This document shows positions 7,207-15,507 of a DNA stretch of 64,000 nt, piece by piece. The translations under genes were made by a program, and so were the position numbers. The notes beneath the pieces were generated by a model. It was given only the letters and a program-made list of their open reading frames with translations. It searched no databases and was not told the origin of the DNA. How positions within the stretch are numbered: position 1 is the stretch's first letter; each line of letters begins with the position of its first letter. Origin of the DNA: an uncultured Eubacteriales bacterium (GTDB taxonomy: Bacteria > Bacillota_A > Clostridia > Oscillospirales > Oscillospiraceae); assembly GCA_900319835.1 (NCBI GenBank), contig ONPY01000003.1, positions 1 through 64,000 of the forward strand, in the 5' to 3' direction.

Positions 7207-8475
7207 ATGGACCGGATCTTATATCATACCGTCAGTGTTTGTCCGGAATGCCTTTCCCGCATCCCGGCGGTCGTGGAGGAGCATGACGGATACGTCTATA
7301 TGCGTAAGACCTGTCCCGGTCACGGACAGGTGAAGACCCTGATCTGGGAGGACAGCGGCCGGGCCTATCTGTCCTGGCTTTCAGACGGCGGAATGGGGGC
7401 GGAGATGCTTCCCGGGTCATCGCAGGAAGCGGAAAAGATGCTGTCCCGGAGCGGCTTTGAAAAGGCGGCGGAGTTCCAGCCCTGTTCGAGTGCCCTGATG
7501 ACCACCAACCGCTGCAACATGAACTGCCCCATCTGCTTTACCAGGACACCCGGGGAAGCGGCCTATGAACCGGATCTGGAGGAAATCGGACGCCTGCTGG
7601 ACTTTTATAAGCAGCAGTGCGGCGAAGATGCTCTTCTGGAACTGTGCGGCGGTGAACCGACTGTGCGCAGGGACCTTGCGCAGATCGCGTCTATGGCCAG
7701 AGAACGGGGGTTCACTTATATCCAGGTCAACTCCAACGGCCACAGGATGTCCATGAGCGAGGAATATTGCAGGGAACTGGCACAGGCCGGCGTCACGACC
7801 GTCTATCTGGGCTTTGACGGCTTTGACGACAAAGCCTACCAGGCAAAGTACGGAGAAAATATCCTGCGGCAGAAAGACCGTGCCATCGAGAACTGCGGCA
7901 GGGCGGGAATCGCGGTGGTTCTGGTCCCCTGTGTGATTCCCGGTGCCAACGACGATCAGCTGGGAGCCATCATCGACTATGCCATTCAAAAAGTACCGGT
8001 GGTGCGGGGCGTCTATTTCCAGCCGGTCAGCTATTTCGGCATTTATCCCGGGGACAAGGTCCGCAGGGTCACGATCCCGGAGGTCATCCGCAGGATCGAG
8101 AGCCAGACAGGCGGAAGGGTCAGGGAGAGGGATTTCCTGCCGGGTGCCTATGAGGCCGCAGCCTGTTCTTTTCAGGCGTCCTATCTGGTCGGCGCGGACG
8201 GGAAACTGACCGCCCTCAACCGGCGCGGGAAGAGAAATGCTTCACCGGACGGATACAAAAAGATCCGCAGGACCACAAAGCTTCTATGGCTCCCCAATCA
8301 GAAAAGAGTACTCTTCATCGGCGGCATGGCCTTCCAGGACGCGGGCAATATAGACCTGATTCGGATCCGGCGCTGTTCGGTGCAGATCATCGGACGCGGC
8401 GGAAAAATGATTCCTCTCTGCAGCAAGTATCTGACCGACAGGGAGGGCAGACGCCTGCATCCGGGAATCTCATAA
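7207..8475 (+). CDS. Radical SAM protein, Tes/TrsS-like, copy 2 (reduced cysteine set)
   Basis: This 422-aa paralog of the preceding gene has CPEC (12-15), CPGH (36-39) and the radical SAM motif CNMNCPIC (Cys103, 107, 110), followed by CGGEPTVRRD and FQPVSYFGIYPGD. The extra CPYDCGLC motif of copy 1 is missing. The region before the SAM motif is instead EFQPCSSALMTT, so an auxiliary cluster has probably been lost. ATG 7207 is chosen because of AGGAGGAG just upstream. The pair may act on successive steps or as a heterodimer; this is inference. Confidence 0.78.
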   Translation: MDRILYHTVSVCPECLSRIPAVVEEHDGYVYMRKTCPGHGQVKTLIWEDSGRAYLSWLSDGGMGAEMLPGSSQEAEKMLSRSGFEKAAEFQPCSSALMTTNRCNMNCPICFTRTPGEAAYEPDLEEIGRLLDFYKQQCGEDALLELCGGEPTVRRDLAQIASMARERGFTYIQVNSNGHRMSMSEEYCRELAQAGVTTVYLGFDGFDDKAYQAKYGENILRQKDRAIENCGRAGIAVVLVPCVIPGANDDQLGAIIDYAIQKVPVVRGVYFQPVSYFGIYPGDKVRRVTIPEVIRRIESQTGGRVRERDFLPGAYEAAACSFQASYLVGADGKLTALNRRGKRNASPDGYKKIRRTTKLLWLPNQKRVLFIGGMAFQDAGNIDLIRIRRCSVQIIGRGGKMIPLCSKYLTDREGRRLHPGIS

Positions 8476-8635
8476 ATGACATTTTTCTCCCGCTTTCCTG
8501 TCTTTTCGCATGCATTGCCGGTCCGACATCTGATTCACAGCAAACTGTCTTGGCAGTGTGACTGTCTCCGCCGGGGAGTAAAAGCTCTTTGGACTGCTCC
8601 TCTGTATCTGAAAACAGGAGTACCAATCTGAATCT

Positions 8636-10024
8636 ATGAAAATATCTTTTCTCGAGGGGCAGTATGAGCTTGCCCGCAAAACGATAGAGGCAGATCCCGA
8701 CTGCCAAACGATGAAAAACAGGGAGATGAATCGGGCACTGTTCGGCGAATACAGGGCTTATGCCCTGCGCAGGACGCTGCAGCATGTCTATGAACACAGC
8801 AGATTTTACCGGGCCGCGCTGGACAAAGCGGGCGTCAGACCGGAGGAAATCCGGGACTTTGCGGATATCACAAAGCTTCCTTTTACCTTTCCCGATAACC
8901 TTCGTGGGAACAGCTATGATTTCCTCTGCATGTCCGAGCGCCATGTCGAGCGGCCTGTGTCTTTTTATAGTTCGGGGACCACGGGAATACGGAAAAGACT
9001 CTTTTTTTCCTTCCGCGACACGGACAGGATCAGGGCTTTTATCGGCGCCGCCATGAACTCGGTCGCGGACACGGAGGACACCCGGATCCTGAGCCTGATG
9101 ACCAATTCCAACGGGCGCGGCGCTTCACAGGTCTATGTCGACAGCGTCAGGGCTCGCGGCATGGAGGCCTGGACCGGAAATATGGAGGACGGCGCGGAAG
9201 AGATCTTCCGCGTCTCCATGGAGCACAGATGCAATGTCTGGTTCGGAGACATAGGGACTATTTACCGCACGGCCAAGGAACTGGAGGAGCTGGGATATGA
9301 CCTGTCTGCTATCGGAATGAAGCTTTTGTATGTGACCATGGGCAATATTTCAAAGCCGGTCCGCTCTTATCTGGAGAAGACGTTCGCGTGCAGACTGATC
9401 ACTCATTACGGTCTTACCGAGGTGGGCTGGGGATTTGCCATCGAACAGCCCGGGCTTGGGGGATACTACTCCAACGAGCTGGATGTCTATACCGAGGTCG
9501 TGGATCCCGGGTCGGGAGAAGTCCTGCCCGACGGGACACCGGGGGAGTTGACCTTCACCATTATCGGCAAAGACGCCATGCCCCTGATCCGCTACCGCTC
9601 CGGCGATCTGGCCACGATCCGACGGGCGGAAAAGGAAGGAGAGCTCGACCTGATCGGTTTTATCAGCGGGCGGCTGGAGGGCAGGAAAATCAGCCCCTCC
9701 GGCATAGAAATTACACCGCCCATGATCGAGGAGCTGCTGTATACCTTCCCGGAAGTCATCGACTACAGGCTCTATGACTGCGGGGATCATATTGAGATCG
9801 CAATCGAGACGGTGAGCCTGAAAGGGCAGACCGCAGAGCCTGCCACTGAACGCGGAGCCGACGGCGGACAGGCGGATCTTGCAGCTCGGATCCGGGAGAA
9901 AATGGACACTCTGCCGGGACTGCGGGAAATTGCCCCCTGTGCAGTCACCCTTCTTCCCCGCGGAAGCCTTAAACAATATTGTTATGAAAAAAAGCGGTTT
10001 GTCACAAAAAAGCCGGAGAATTAA
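8636..10024 (+). CDS. AMP-forming acyl-CoA ligase (phenylacetate-CoA ligase type, DVU_1553-like)
   Basis: This 462-aa protein belongs to the adenylate-forming CoA ligase group. It has the phosphate-binding FYSSGTTGIRKR (about residues 105-116), THYGLTEVGWG as the A5-type motif, RYRSGDLATI and GRLEGRKISPSG. It would activate a carboxylic acid to an acyl-CoA via acyl-AMP. DVU_1553-type ligases are typical partners of TrsS-like radical SAM enzymes. The 160-nt gap upstream (8476-8635) has no clear structure and could hold an internal promoter. It may load the substrate that the dehydratase-like and radical SAM enzymes act upon. Confidence 0.8.
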   Translation: MKISFLEGQYELARKTIEADPDCQTMKNREMNRALFGEYRAYALRRTLQHVYEHSRFYRAALDKAGVRPEEIRDFADITKLPFTFPDNLRGNSYDFLCMSERHVERPVSFYSSGTTGIRKRLFFSFRDTDRIRAFIGAAMNSVADTEDTRILSLMTNSNGRGASQVYVDSVRARGMEAWTGNMEDGAEEIFRVSMEHRCNVWFGDIGTIYRTAKELEELGYDLSAIGMKLLYVTMGNISKPVRSYLEKTFACRLITHYGLTEVGWGFAIEQPGLGGYYSNELDVYTEVVDPGSGEVLPDGTPGELTFTIIGKDAMPLIRYRSGDLATIRRAEKEGELDLIGFISGRLEGRKISPSGIEITPPMIEELLYTFPEVIDYRLYDCGDHIEIAIETVSLKGQTAEPATERGADGGQADLAARIREKMDTLPGLREIAPCAVTLLPRGSLKQYCYEKKRFVTKKPEN

Positions 10025-10120
10025 AGAAAGCAGACATAAAAAGAGACAGCTCGTAAAATCCGGCTGTCCAGAGTAAAAGAGAGAAAAACCCGGCGATCCG
10101 GAAAGGAAAGGAGCAGACCG

Positions 10121-10714
10121 ATGGCAGTTCAGATCATTCCGCAGGAAATGATTACGGTGATGACGGATCTATGCCTTGCGACTGACAGCTGTGACGCAGT
10201 AAAGATCGCAGACAGGATGATGGCATGTCCGGAGATCCGCATGCACGGACCAGAGCATCATTTTCTTGTGGCGGCGGCGATTCTGACAGCCTACACCAAT
10301 CGATACTGCCCGGATTCCAAGTATAAGTTCCTGAAAATGGCGGCCTTGCGGACGATCCGGATCCCGGTGGCCGTGTGCGCTCTCTACGGCACCTGCGGCG
10401 CCCTGATGGGAGCCGGCGCAGCCGTCTCGATCATTACCCTGGCCAATCCTTTTGTGCCCGATTCCCTTCAGCTGGTGAACCGGGTCACAGCCGCCATACA
10501 GAATGAGCTGTGCGGATATGCCGGGATCCGCTGCTGTAAGAGGGCTGTGTGGGCATCGGTGAGAGGAACCGTCTGCACCCTCGGCGCATACGGCGGTCCT
10601 GAACTGGAGCTTTCGGACATTCACTGCCGCTATGCCTTTACCCACAATGCGTGCATAGGGGAAAACTGTCCCTATTGTGTTTCCGGCTCAGGGCAGGTCA
10701 GCAGAAACTGCTGA
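10121..10714 (+). CDS. DUF5714-like cysteine-rich protein, copy 2
   Basis: This 197-aa paralog of the 3488 gene shares the MHGPEHHFLVAAAILTA segment, ALYGTCGALMGAGAAVSI core, IRCCKR pair and a C-terminal IHCRYAFTHNACIGENCPYC cysteine cluster. The start has a strong AAAGGAGCAGACCG ribosome binding site. Two divergent copies in one cluster suggest a heteromeric partner or different substrates. It is followed by the HgdC-type activator gene. Function is unknown; metal or cluster binding is inferred from the conserved cysteines and histidines. Confidence 0.62.
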   Translation: MAVQIIPQEMITVMTDLCLATDSCDAVKIADRMMACPEIRMHGPEHHFLVAAAILTAYTNRYCPDSKYKFLKMAALRTIRIPVAVCALYGTCGALMGAGAAVSIITLANPFVPDSLQLVNRVTAAIQNELCGYAGIRCCKRAVWASVRGTVCTLGAYGGPELELSDIHCRYAFTHNACIGENCPYCVSGSGQVSRNC

Positions 10715-10751
10715 TCCGCTATTGATCCAAAAGGACTGCGGAGGAAAAAAC

Positions 10752-11189
10752 ATGCTGTATGCAGGTGTAGACATCGGCTCGACGACGACCAAGTGCTGTC
10801 TGATCGATGAGGCGGGAAAACAAAGAGCCTTTTCCTGTATCATGACGGAATTCAACCGCGATGTGAGCGGGGAAAAAGTCCTGGCGCAGGCACTGGCTCA
10901 GGCGGGTGCGTTCGGGACGGATCTGGGCGGCATTGTTTCGACCGGATACGGTCGAAAAGCTTTCAGACGCGCCGACATGGCTATACCCGAGATCATCGCC
11001 CATGCGGCCGGGACCGTCATGCTGTACCCGGGCGCGCGCACCATCATTGACATCGGCGGCCAGGACAGCAAGGTGATCGGGCTGGGTGCTGACGGCAAAG
11101 TCGATACCTTTGAAATGAATGACAAATGCGCCGCCGGAACGGGACGCTTTTTTGAAGTGCTGACCCACAGGCTTTTGGGGATCGAGATG
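10752..11189 (+). pseudogene. HgdC/BadF-type ATPase activator, 3' end missing
   Basis: The first 146 codons encode a BadF/BadG/BcrA/BcrD-type ASKHA ATPase: VDIGSTTTKCCLID (phosphate loop), STGYGRK, TIIDIGGQDSK and KCAAGTGRFFEVL, the last carrying the cysteine that helps bind the subunit-bridging [4Fe-4S] cluster. Such activators inject electrons into HgdB-type dehydratases at the cost of ATP, matching the protein encoded at 4368. The family is about 255 aa, so roughly 110 residues are missing. After LGIEM the frame becomes the reverse complement of a parB gene and ends nonsensically at 11378. The ATG follows GAGGAAAAAAC. Confidence 0.85.
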
Positions 11190-11983
11190 GTGAGGATCAG
11201 CGAGTCCTCCGTCTCCTCCCGCCGGACGCCGGCGTCGATGCCGCCCTGTTTCATCAGATCCAGGCTGCGGTTGAGACTGTTGAGAAAGATCCGCACGTCC
11301 TTGAGGATCAGGGTGCGCTTGACGCCCGGCTTTTCCGTCTCGGCACTGTCGGCGCCCTTGAGCAGGGCGTCCACATAACTCTCCGCCGCGGCGACCGTCA
11401 TGCCGCTCTCCGCCATGACCGCAAGGGCCATGCGCTGGGCGTTGGGGTCGGGCAGCCGCAGCAGGGCCCGCCCATGCCGCTCGCTCAGCCCGTTGTCCCG
11501 GAGCCCCTCCAGCACATCCCGCGGCAGCTTTAAGAGCCGCAGCTTGTTTGCCACCGCTGACTGGGACTTGCCGATGCGCCGGGCGGCCTCCTCCTGGCTC
11601 ATGCCGAACATGCGGATGAGACGGCTCAGCCCGATGGCCTCCTCGATGAAATCCAGATCCCGCCGCTGCAGGTTTTCCACCAGCGCGATGAGACTGGCGT
11701 CCTCCATGTTCACGTCCAGCAGGATACAGGGGACCTCCGTCAGCCCCGCAAGCCTTGCCGCCCGCAGCCGCCGCTCCCCGGCCACCAGCTCGTACTTCCC
11801 GCCGCGGCAGCGCACGGTCAGAGGGTTTAAAATCCCGTAGCTGCGGATGCTCTGGCTCAGCTCCTCCAGCGCTTTGTCGTCAAACTGCTTTCTCGGCTGC
11901 ACGGGGTTGGGGGCGATCTCCTCCGCCGGCAGCCAGATGATGCTGCCCCGCCGCAGCGCCGGCCGGGTTTTCATTGCTTGCAT
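11174..11983 (-). CDS. ParB/Noc-type nucleoid protein, no stop at its 3' end
   Basis: About 270 codons encode a ParB-family CTP-dependent DNA-binding protein. It has EIAPNPVQPRKQFD, GERRLRAARLAGL (CTP-binding box), ALVENLQRRDL and a helix-turn-helix GKSQSAVANKLRLLKL. The tail LILTISIPK resembles the normal end of Noc-type proteins, so only a few residues and the stop may be lost. Beyond 11174 the frame runs antisense into the activator gene. The start at 11983 is chosen because AAGGAGGATGATGGG precedes it. GC and codon use match the downstream chromosome, not region 1. Confidence 0.85.
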
Positions 11984-12070
11984 CCCATCATCCTCCTTAT
12001 GGTGTGGTTGATGGGACAAGCATACCCCATATCTTGTGAGAAAGCGGGCGAACGGGAGACCGGGAAAAAA

Positions 12071-12961
12071 CTATTTCCCGCCGGTATTCAGCAGCGCGAT
12101 CGAGCCCAGCACCAGCGCGATGCCGAGCAGCGCCGTGAGACTCAGCGTCTCGTGAAACACCAGGGCGCCCATCAGTGTCGCCACCACCGGCTCCACTGTG
12201 GCGAGAATGGCGGCGCGGCCCGCCTCGGTATTCTGCAGACCCTTGGTGTAGGCCAGGTAGGGGATCACCGCGGTGAGCACCGCCGTGCCCGGGATCAGCC
12301 AGGCAAGCGTCCCGGCGGGGGCGGCGCGCATGGCCGTCAGAAGGCTTGCGGGGTTCGAGAGGAACCAACTGCCCACTGCGGCGAAGAGAAAGGTCCAGGT
12401 CGTGACGGTCAGCGGCGGATAGCGACGCAGCGCCACGGTGCCGAGAATGCTGTAGAGCGCGTAGCCCACCCCGGCGCCGAGCCCCACCAGCAGCCCGTAG
12501 AACGTGAGCGACCCGCCGGAGAGGCCGGAGACCAGCACGCACCCGGCAAAGGCCAGCCCAAGGGCCAGCAGTTTCCTGGCGGTCAGCCGCTCGTGAAAGC
12601 ACAGCGCCGCCATCAGCGTCACCCAGATGGGGGAGGTATAGAGCAAAATCGCCGCCGTAGCCAGGGGCATCAGCTCGATGGCGCGAAAATAGCAGAAGGT
12701 GAAAAACAGCACGCTCAGAAGGCCCAGTCCGAGAAAGAGCGGGAGGTCGCGCGGGTAAATCTTCAGTGCCTTCCGATCCAGAATCAGGAGCAGCAGCACA
12801 AAGACCAGCGCCCCTACCGTCAGTCTGAGGCAGGCCACCTGTCTGGAGGAAAAGCCCAGGGCGTTGAGTCTGCGCACAAAGAGTCCCATGCTGCCCCAGA
12901 AGCTGCCCGCCAGCAGGATCAGCAGCTGCCCGCCGAGAGCGGGCCGATTCTTTTTTCCCAT
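12071..12961 (-). CDS. EamA/DMT-family transporter
   Basis: This 296-aa integral membrane protein shows about ten hydrophobic segments in two EamA repeats (roughly residues 10-140 and 150-290), e.g. LLILLAGSFWGSMGLFVRRL and LATAAILLYTSPIWVTLMAAL. Members export amino acids or other metabolites; the substrate cannot be told from sequence. It is on the minus strand upstream of parB/noc, with the 87-nt gap between them lacking a clear terminator, so both may share a transcript. Confidence 0.88.
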   Translation of the reverse strand: MGKKNRPALGGQLLILLAGSFWGSMGLFVRRLNALGFSSRQVACLRLTVGALVFVLLLLILDRKALKIYPRDLPLFLGLGLLSVLFFTFCYFRAIELMPLATAAILLYTSPIWVTLMAALCFHERLTARKLLALGLAFAGCVLVSGLSGGSLTFYGLLVGLGAGVGYALYSILGTVALRRYPPLTVTTWTFLFAAVGSWFLSNPASLLTAMRAAPAGTLAWLIPGTAVLTAVIPYLAYTKGLQNTEAGRAAILATVEPVVATLMGALVFHETLSLTALLGIALVLGSIALLNTGGK

Positions 12962-13024
12962 TGAGTATCACCGCCTTTTTCCCGCATCTTAACACAGACG
13001 CGCTTTGCCGGCAAGCGCAAAACA

Positions 13025-13047
13025 TACTACGCCGTTTCGGCGTAGTA
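13025..13047. promoter_or_regulatory. Perfect 10-bp inverted repeat in divergent intergenic region
   Basis: TACTACGCCG / CGGCGTAGTA with a 3-nt spacer sits between the EamA gene and the symporter promoter. No T-tract follows on the plus strand. An operator is more likely than a terminator. Confidence 0.45.
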
Positions 13048-13058
13048 GAAAGAAAAAC

Positions 13059-13087
13059 TTGCATATTTTGGGTTTGTCATATATAGT
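13059..13087 (+). promoter_or_regulatory. Putative sigma-A promoter of the AGCS symporter gene
   Basis: TTGCAT, 17-bp spacer, TATAGT. It lies 47 nt before the chosen start codon and just downstream of the inverted repeat at 13025-13047. Confidence 0.55.
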
Positions 13088-13133
13088 AGGAGCATCCCGT
13101 GCACAGCACGGAGAAGGAGAGAGGAGAAACGTT

Positions 13134-14543
13134 ATGATTGACAGTATCGATGCCGTTGTCAACGCAATCAGCGGCGTTCTGTACAAGCCCTATGTCGTCC
13201 CGCTGATCCTGATGCTGGCGGGCATTTATTTTACCATCCGGCTCGGCCTGGTGCAGGTCCGGCTGTTTGGGGAGTCGATCCGCGTTGTCAAGGAGAAGCC
13301 CGTCAACATGGGCGCCATGTCCTCCTTCGGCGCGCTGATGGTCTCCACGGCCTCCCGCGTCGGCACCGGCAACATCATGGGTGTGTCCACGGCTCTGTGT
13401 CTGGGCGGCCCCGGCGCCATCTTCTGGATGTGGATCACCGCCATTCTCGGCGGCGCCTCCGCGTTTGTGGAGTCCACCCTGGCGCAGATCTATAAAAAGC
13501 GCGATGAAAACGGCGGCAGCTACGGCGGCCCCTCCTACTACATGCAGGATGCGCTGGGCCAGCGCTGGCTGGGCGTCATCTTCGCCGTGGTGCTGATCCT
13601 CACCTATGTGGTGGGCTACAACATGCTGGCGGCCTACAACACCCAGAGCACCTTTGAGACCTTCAGCTTCTACAACGGGAACACCGCCACGATCATCGGT
13701 GCCATTCTGGCGGTGCTGTTTGCGGTGTGCGTGCTCGGCGGCGGCAAGCGCCTGAGCAAGGTCACCGGCGTGCTGGTGCCCGTGATGGGCGTGCTGTATG
13801 TGCTGGTATCCCTCTATGTGGTCATCACGCATATCTCAAGCTTTGGCGCCGTCTTCGGCATGATCTTCCGGGGCGCCTTCGACTTCAAGGCCATCTTCGG
13901 CGGCTTCTCCGGCTCCTGCATTATGTGGGGCATCAAGCGCGGCCTGTACTCCAACGAGGCCGGCATGGGCTCCGCCCCCAACGCGGCCGCCGCGGCGGAC
14001 GTGAGCCACCCGGCCAAGCAGGGCCTGGTACAGATGCTCTCCGTGTTCATCGACACGCTTTTGATCTGCTCGGCTACCGCCTTCCTGTGCCTGTTCTCCG
14101 GCGTGGCCCCCGCGGCGGACAAGGCGGGCGCGGCCTATGTGCAGGAGTGCACCGGCGCGGCTCTGGGCGGCTTCGGCCCCGTGTTCATCGCGGTGGCGGT
14201 CTGCCTCTTCGCCTTCACCACCCTGCTTGGCAACTACTACTACACCGAGGGCTGCCTGCGCTTCATCCTGAAGAAGGAGCCCAGCAAGGCCTTCATGCTG
14301 ATCTTCCGCCTGTTCGCCTCTGCCCTGGTGTTCCTGGGCGCCGTGATCTCTGCGGGCCTCGCCTGGGATACGGCGGATCTGCTGCAGGCGCTGATGGTCA
14401 TCATCAACGTGCCCGTCATCGTGATCCTCGCCAAGCCTGCCGTCGCCGCCCTGCGCGACTACGAGTGGCAGATCCGCAAGGGAAAGCTGCCTGTCTACCG
14501 CGCCGAGGCAAACGGCGTCAAGGGCACCGATTTCTGGAAGTAA
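13134..14543 (+). CDS. AGCS sodium:alanine/glycine symporter
   Basis: This 469-aa polytopic membrane protein has about eleven hydrophobic segments and typical AGCS features: GALMVSTASRVGTGNIMGVSTA, GGPGAIFWMWITA, GGPSYYMQ and GLYSNEAGMGSAPNAAAAAD. It would import small neutral amino acids with Na+. ATG 13134 follows GGAGAGAGGAGAAACGTT and gives a normal N-terminus. It has its own promoter and ends at a strong terminator shared with the convergent B3/B4 gene. Confidence 0.93.
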   Translation: MIDSIDAVVNAISGVLYKPYVVPLILMLAGIYFTIRLGLVQVRLFGESIRVVKEKPVNMGAMSSFGALMVSTASRVGTGNIMGVSTALCLGGPGAIFWMWITAILGGASAFVESTLAQIYKKRDENGGSYGGPSYYMQDALGQRWLGVIFAVVLILTYVVGYNMLAAYNTQSTFETFSFYNGNTATIIGAILAVLFAVCVLGGGKRLSKVTGVLVPVMGVLYVLVSLYVVITHISSFGAVFGMIFRGAFDFKAIFGGFSGSCIMWGIKRGLYSNEAGMGSAPNAAAAADVSHPAKQGLVQMLSVFIDTLLICSATAFLCLFSGVAPAADKAGAAYVQECTGAALGGFGPVFIAVAVCLFAFTTLLGNYYYTEGCLRFILKKEPSKAFMLIFRLFASALVFLGAVISAGLAWDTADLLQALMVIINVPVIVILAKPAVAALRDYEWQIRKGKLPVYRAEANGVKGTDFWK

Positions 14544-14560
14544 TACGAAGTTGACACACA

Positions 14561-14590
14561 AAAAAACGCTGCCTTTTGGCAGCGTTTTTT
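14561..14590. terminator. Bidirectional terminator between convergent genes
   Basis: AAAAAACGCTGCC / GGCAGCGTTTTTT with a 4-nt loop, serving the symporter gene on plus and the B3/B4 gene on minus. Confidence 0.9.
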
Positions 14591-14607
14591 CATAGTCTGA
14601 GATTACA

Positions 14608-15309
14608 TCAAAGCCCCATCTCCGGATGTTCCCGATCCACAAAGCCCCGCAGGGTCTCGCAGCCAAAGTGCTCATGCAGCAGCTGCTCCAGCTCGTCGGC
14701 CGCGGCCCGGACCTCCTGGTCGTTAAAGCCCGTAAAACCGTCGATGGGGAAGAAGACGTCGCTGGTCCCGGCATCAATTTTGCCGAGCTCGCTCTGGCGC
14801 CAGGTCCAGCGCCGGGTGCGCACCTGGCTGCCCACGGCGTAGACCACCTCGCCCGCCTCCGGCGCCTCCTCCTCATCGGCGCCGAAGGGGAGAAAGCTGT
14901 CCCCTGGCCGGGCGAAACGCAGTACAATGTCCTCGTCGGAGAGCCCGAGATCGTGGGTGCCCATAGGCAGGGTGTGGGCGAGCGAGACGGCGTTGTTCAG
15001 ATCCACCAGGGGGTTGATGTGCGGCATCCCCTTGCCCTTGGCGATGCGGGTGAACAGAGCCTCGATGGAGCACATGTACTTGTTGGGGTTGATGCCGAGG
15101 GCGCGGAAGGCCTCACGGTAGGGCTGGATGGTGGGCTCCTCCTTCACCTTCTTTCCGGCGAAGCGCTGCTCGGCAAGAGCGATGGCCTCGTCCAGCAGCA
15201 CGGCGACGGCGGCGTTTTCAACGCTGTTGTCCGCACCCTTTGCCACCACCACGCCGACACACATATCCGGCAGAGTCTCAAACACCTTTTCCTCAACTAT
15301 AAAACGCAT
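14608..15309 (-). CDS. B3/B4 (tRNA-binding-like) domain protein
   Basis: This 233-aa soluble protein resembles the free-standing B3/B4 domain of phenylalanyl-tRNA synthetase beta subunits. It has VAVLLDEAIALAEQ, IQPYREAFRALGINPNKY and INPLVDLNNAVSLAHTLPMG. Free-standing copies may edit or recognise mischarged tRNA or free aminoacyl ligands, but their role is not settled. The start at 15309 gives the conserved MRFIVEEKVFE; upstream in-frame codons look non-coding. It stands alone on the minus strand. Confidence 0.8.
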   Translation of the reverse strand: MRFIVEEKVFETLPDMCVGVVVAKGADNSVENAAVAVLLDEAIALAEQRFAGKKVKEEPTIQPYREAFRALGINPNKYMCSIEALFTRIAKGKGMPHINPLVDLNNAVSLAHTLPMGTHDLGLSDEDIVLRFARPGDSFLPFGADEEEAPEAGEVVYAVGSQVRTRRWTWRQSELGKIDAGTSDVFFPIDGFTGFNDQEVRAAADELEQLLHEHFGCETLRGFVDREHPEMGL

Positions 15310-15436
15310 GATGTTTCCTCCCCGACAGGCAGCGCGGTTTTTCCCTATTATAAGCACGCCGGCGGGGGCTCCGTCAAGCAAAACTTCCGGCCAGGGCGGG
15401 CTGCTTCCCCTATGACAAAGAAACCTACTTTACCTA

Positions 15437-15466
15437 TTGACTTAATATGTAATGATGACTTATACT
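15437..15466 (+). promoter_or_regulatory. Putative promoter of the nitrilase-xdhC-MOSC operon
   Basis: TTGACT, 18-bp spacer, TATACT, in an AT-rich patch 42 nt before the first gene of the operon. Confidence 0.65.
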
Positions 15467-15507
15467 GCATTTGAACCCGGATGTCAAGAAGAATGGGAGG
15501 CAGGACA

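Noticed and set aside
11989..12964. Plus-strand frame of about 328 codons opposite the EamA gene
   Set aside because: Antisense to a clear ten-helix transporter; the predicted protein is an unnatural Gln/His/Arg-rich sequence.
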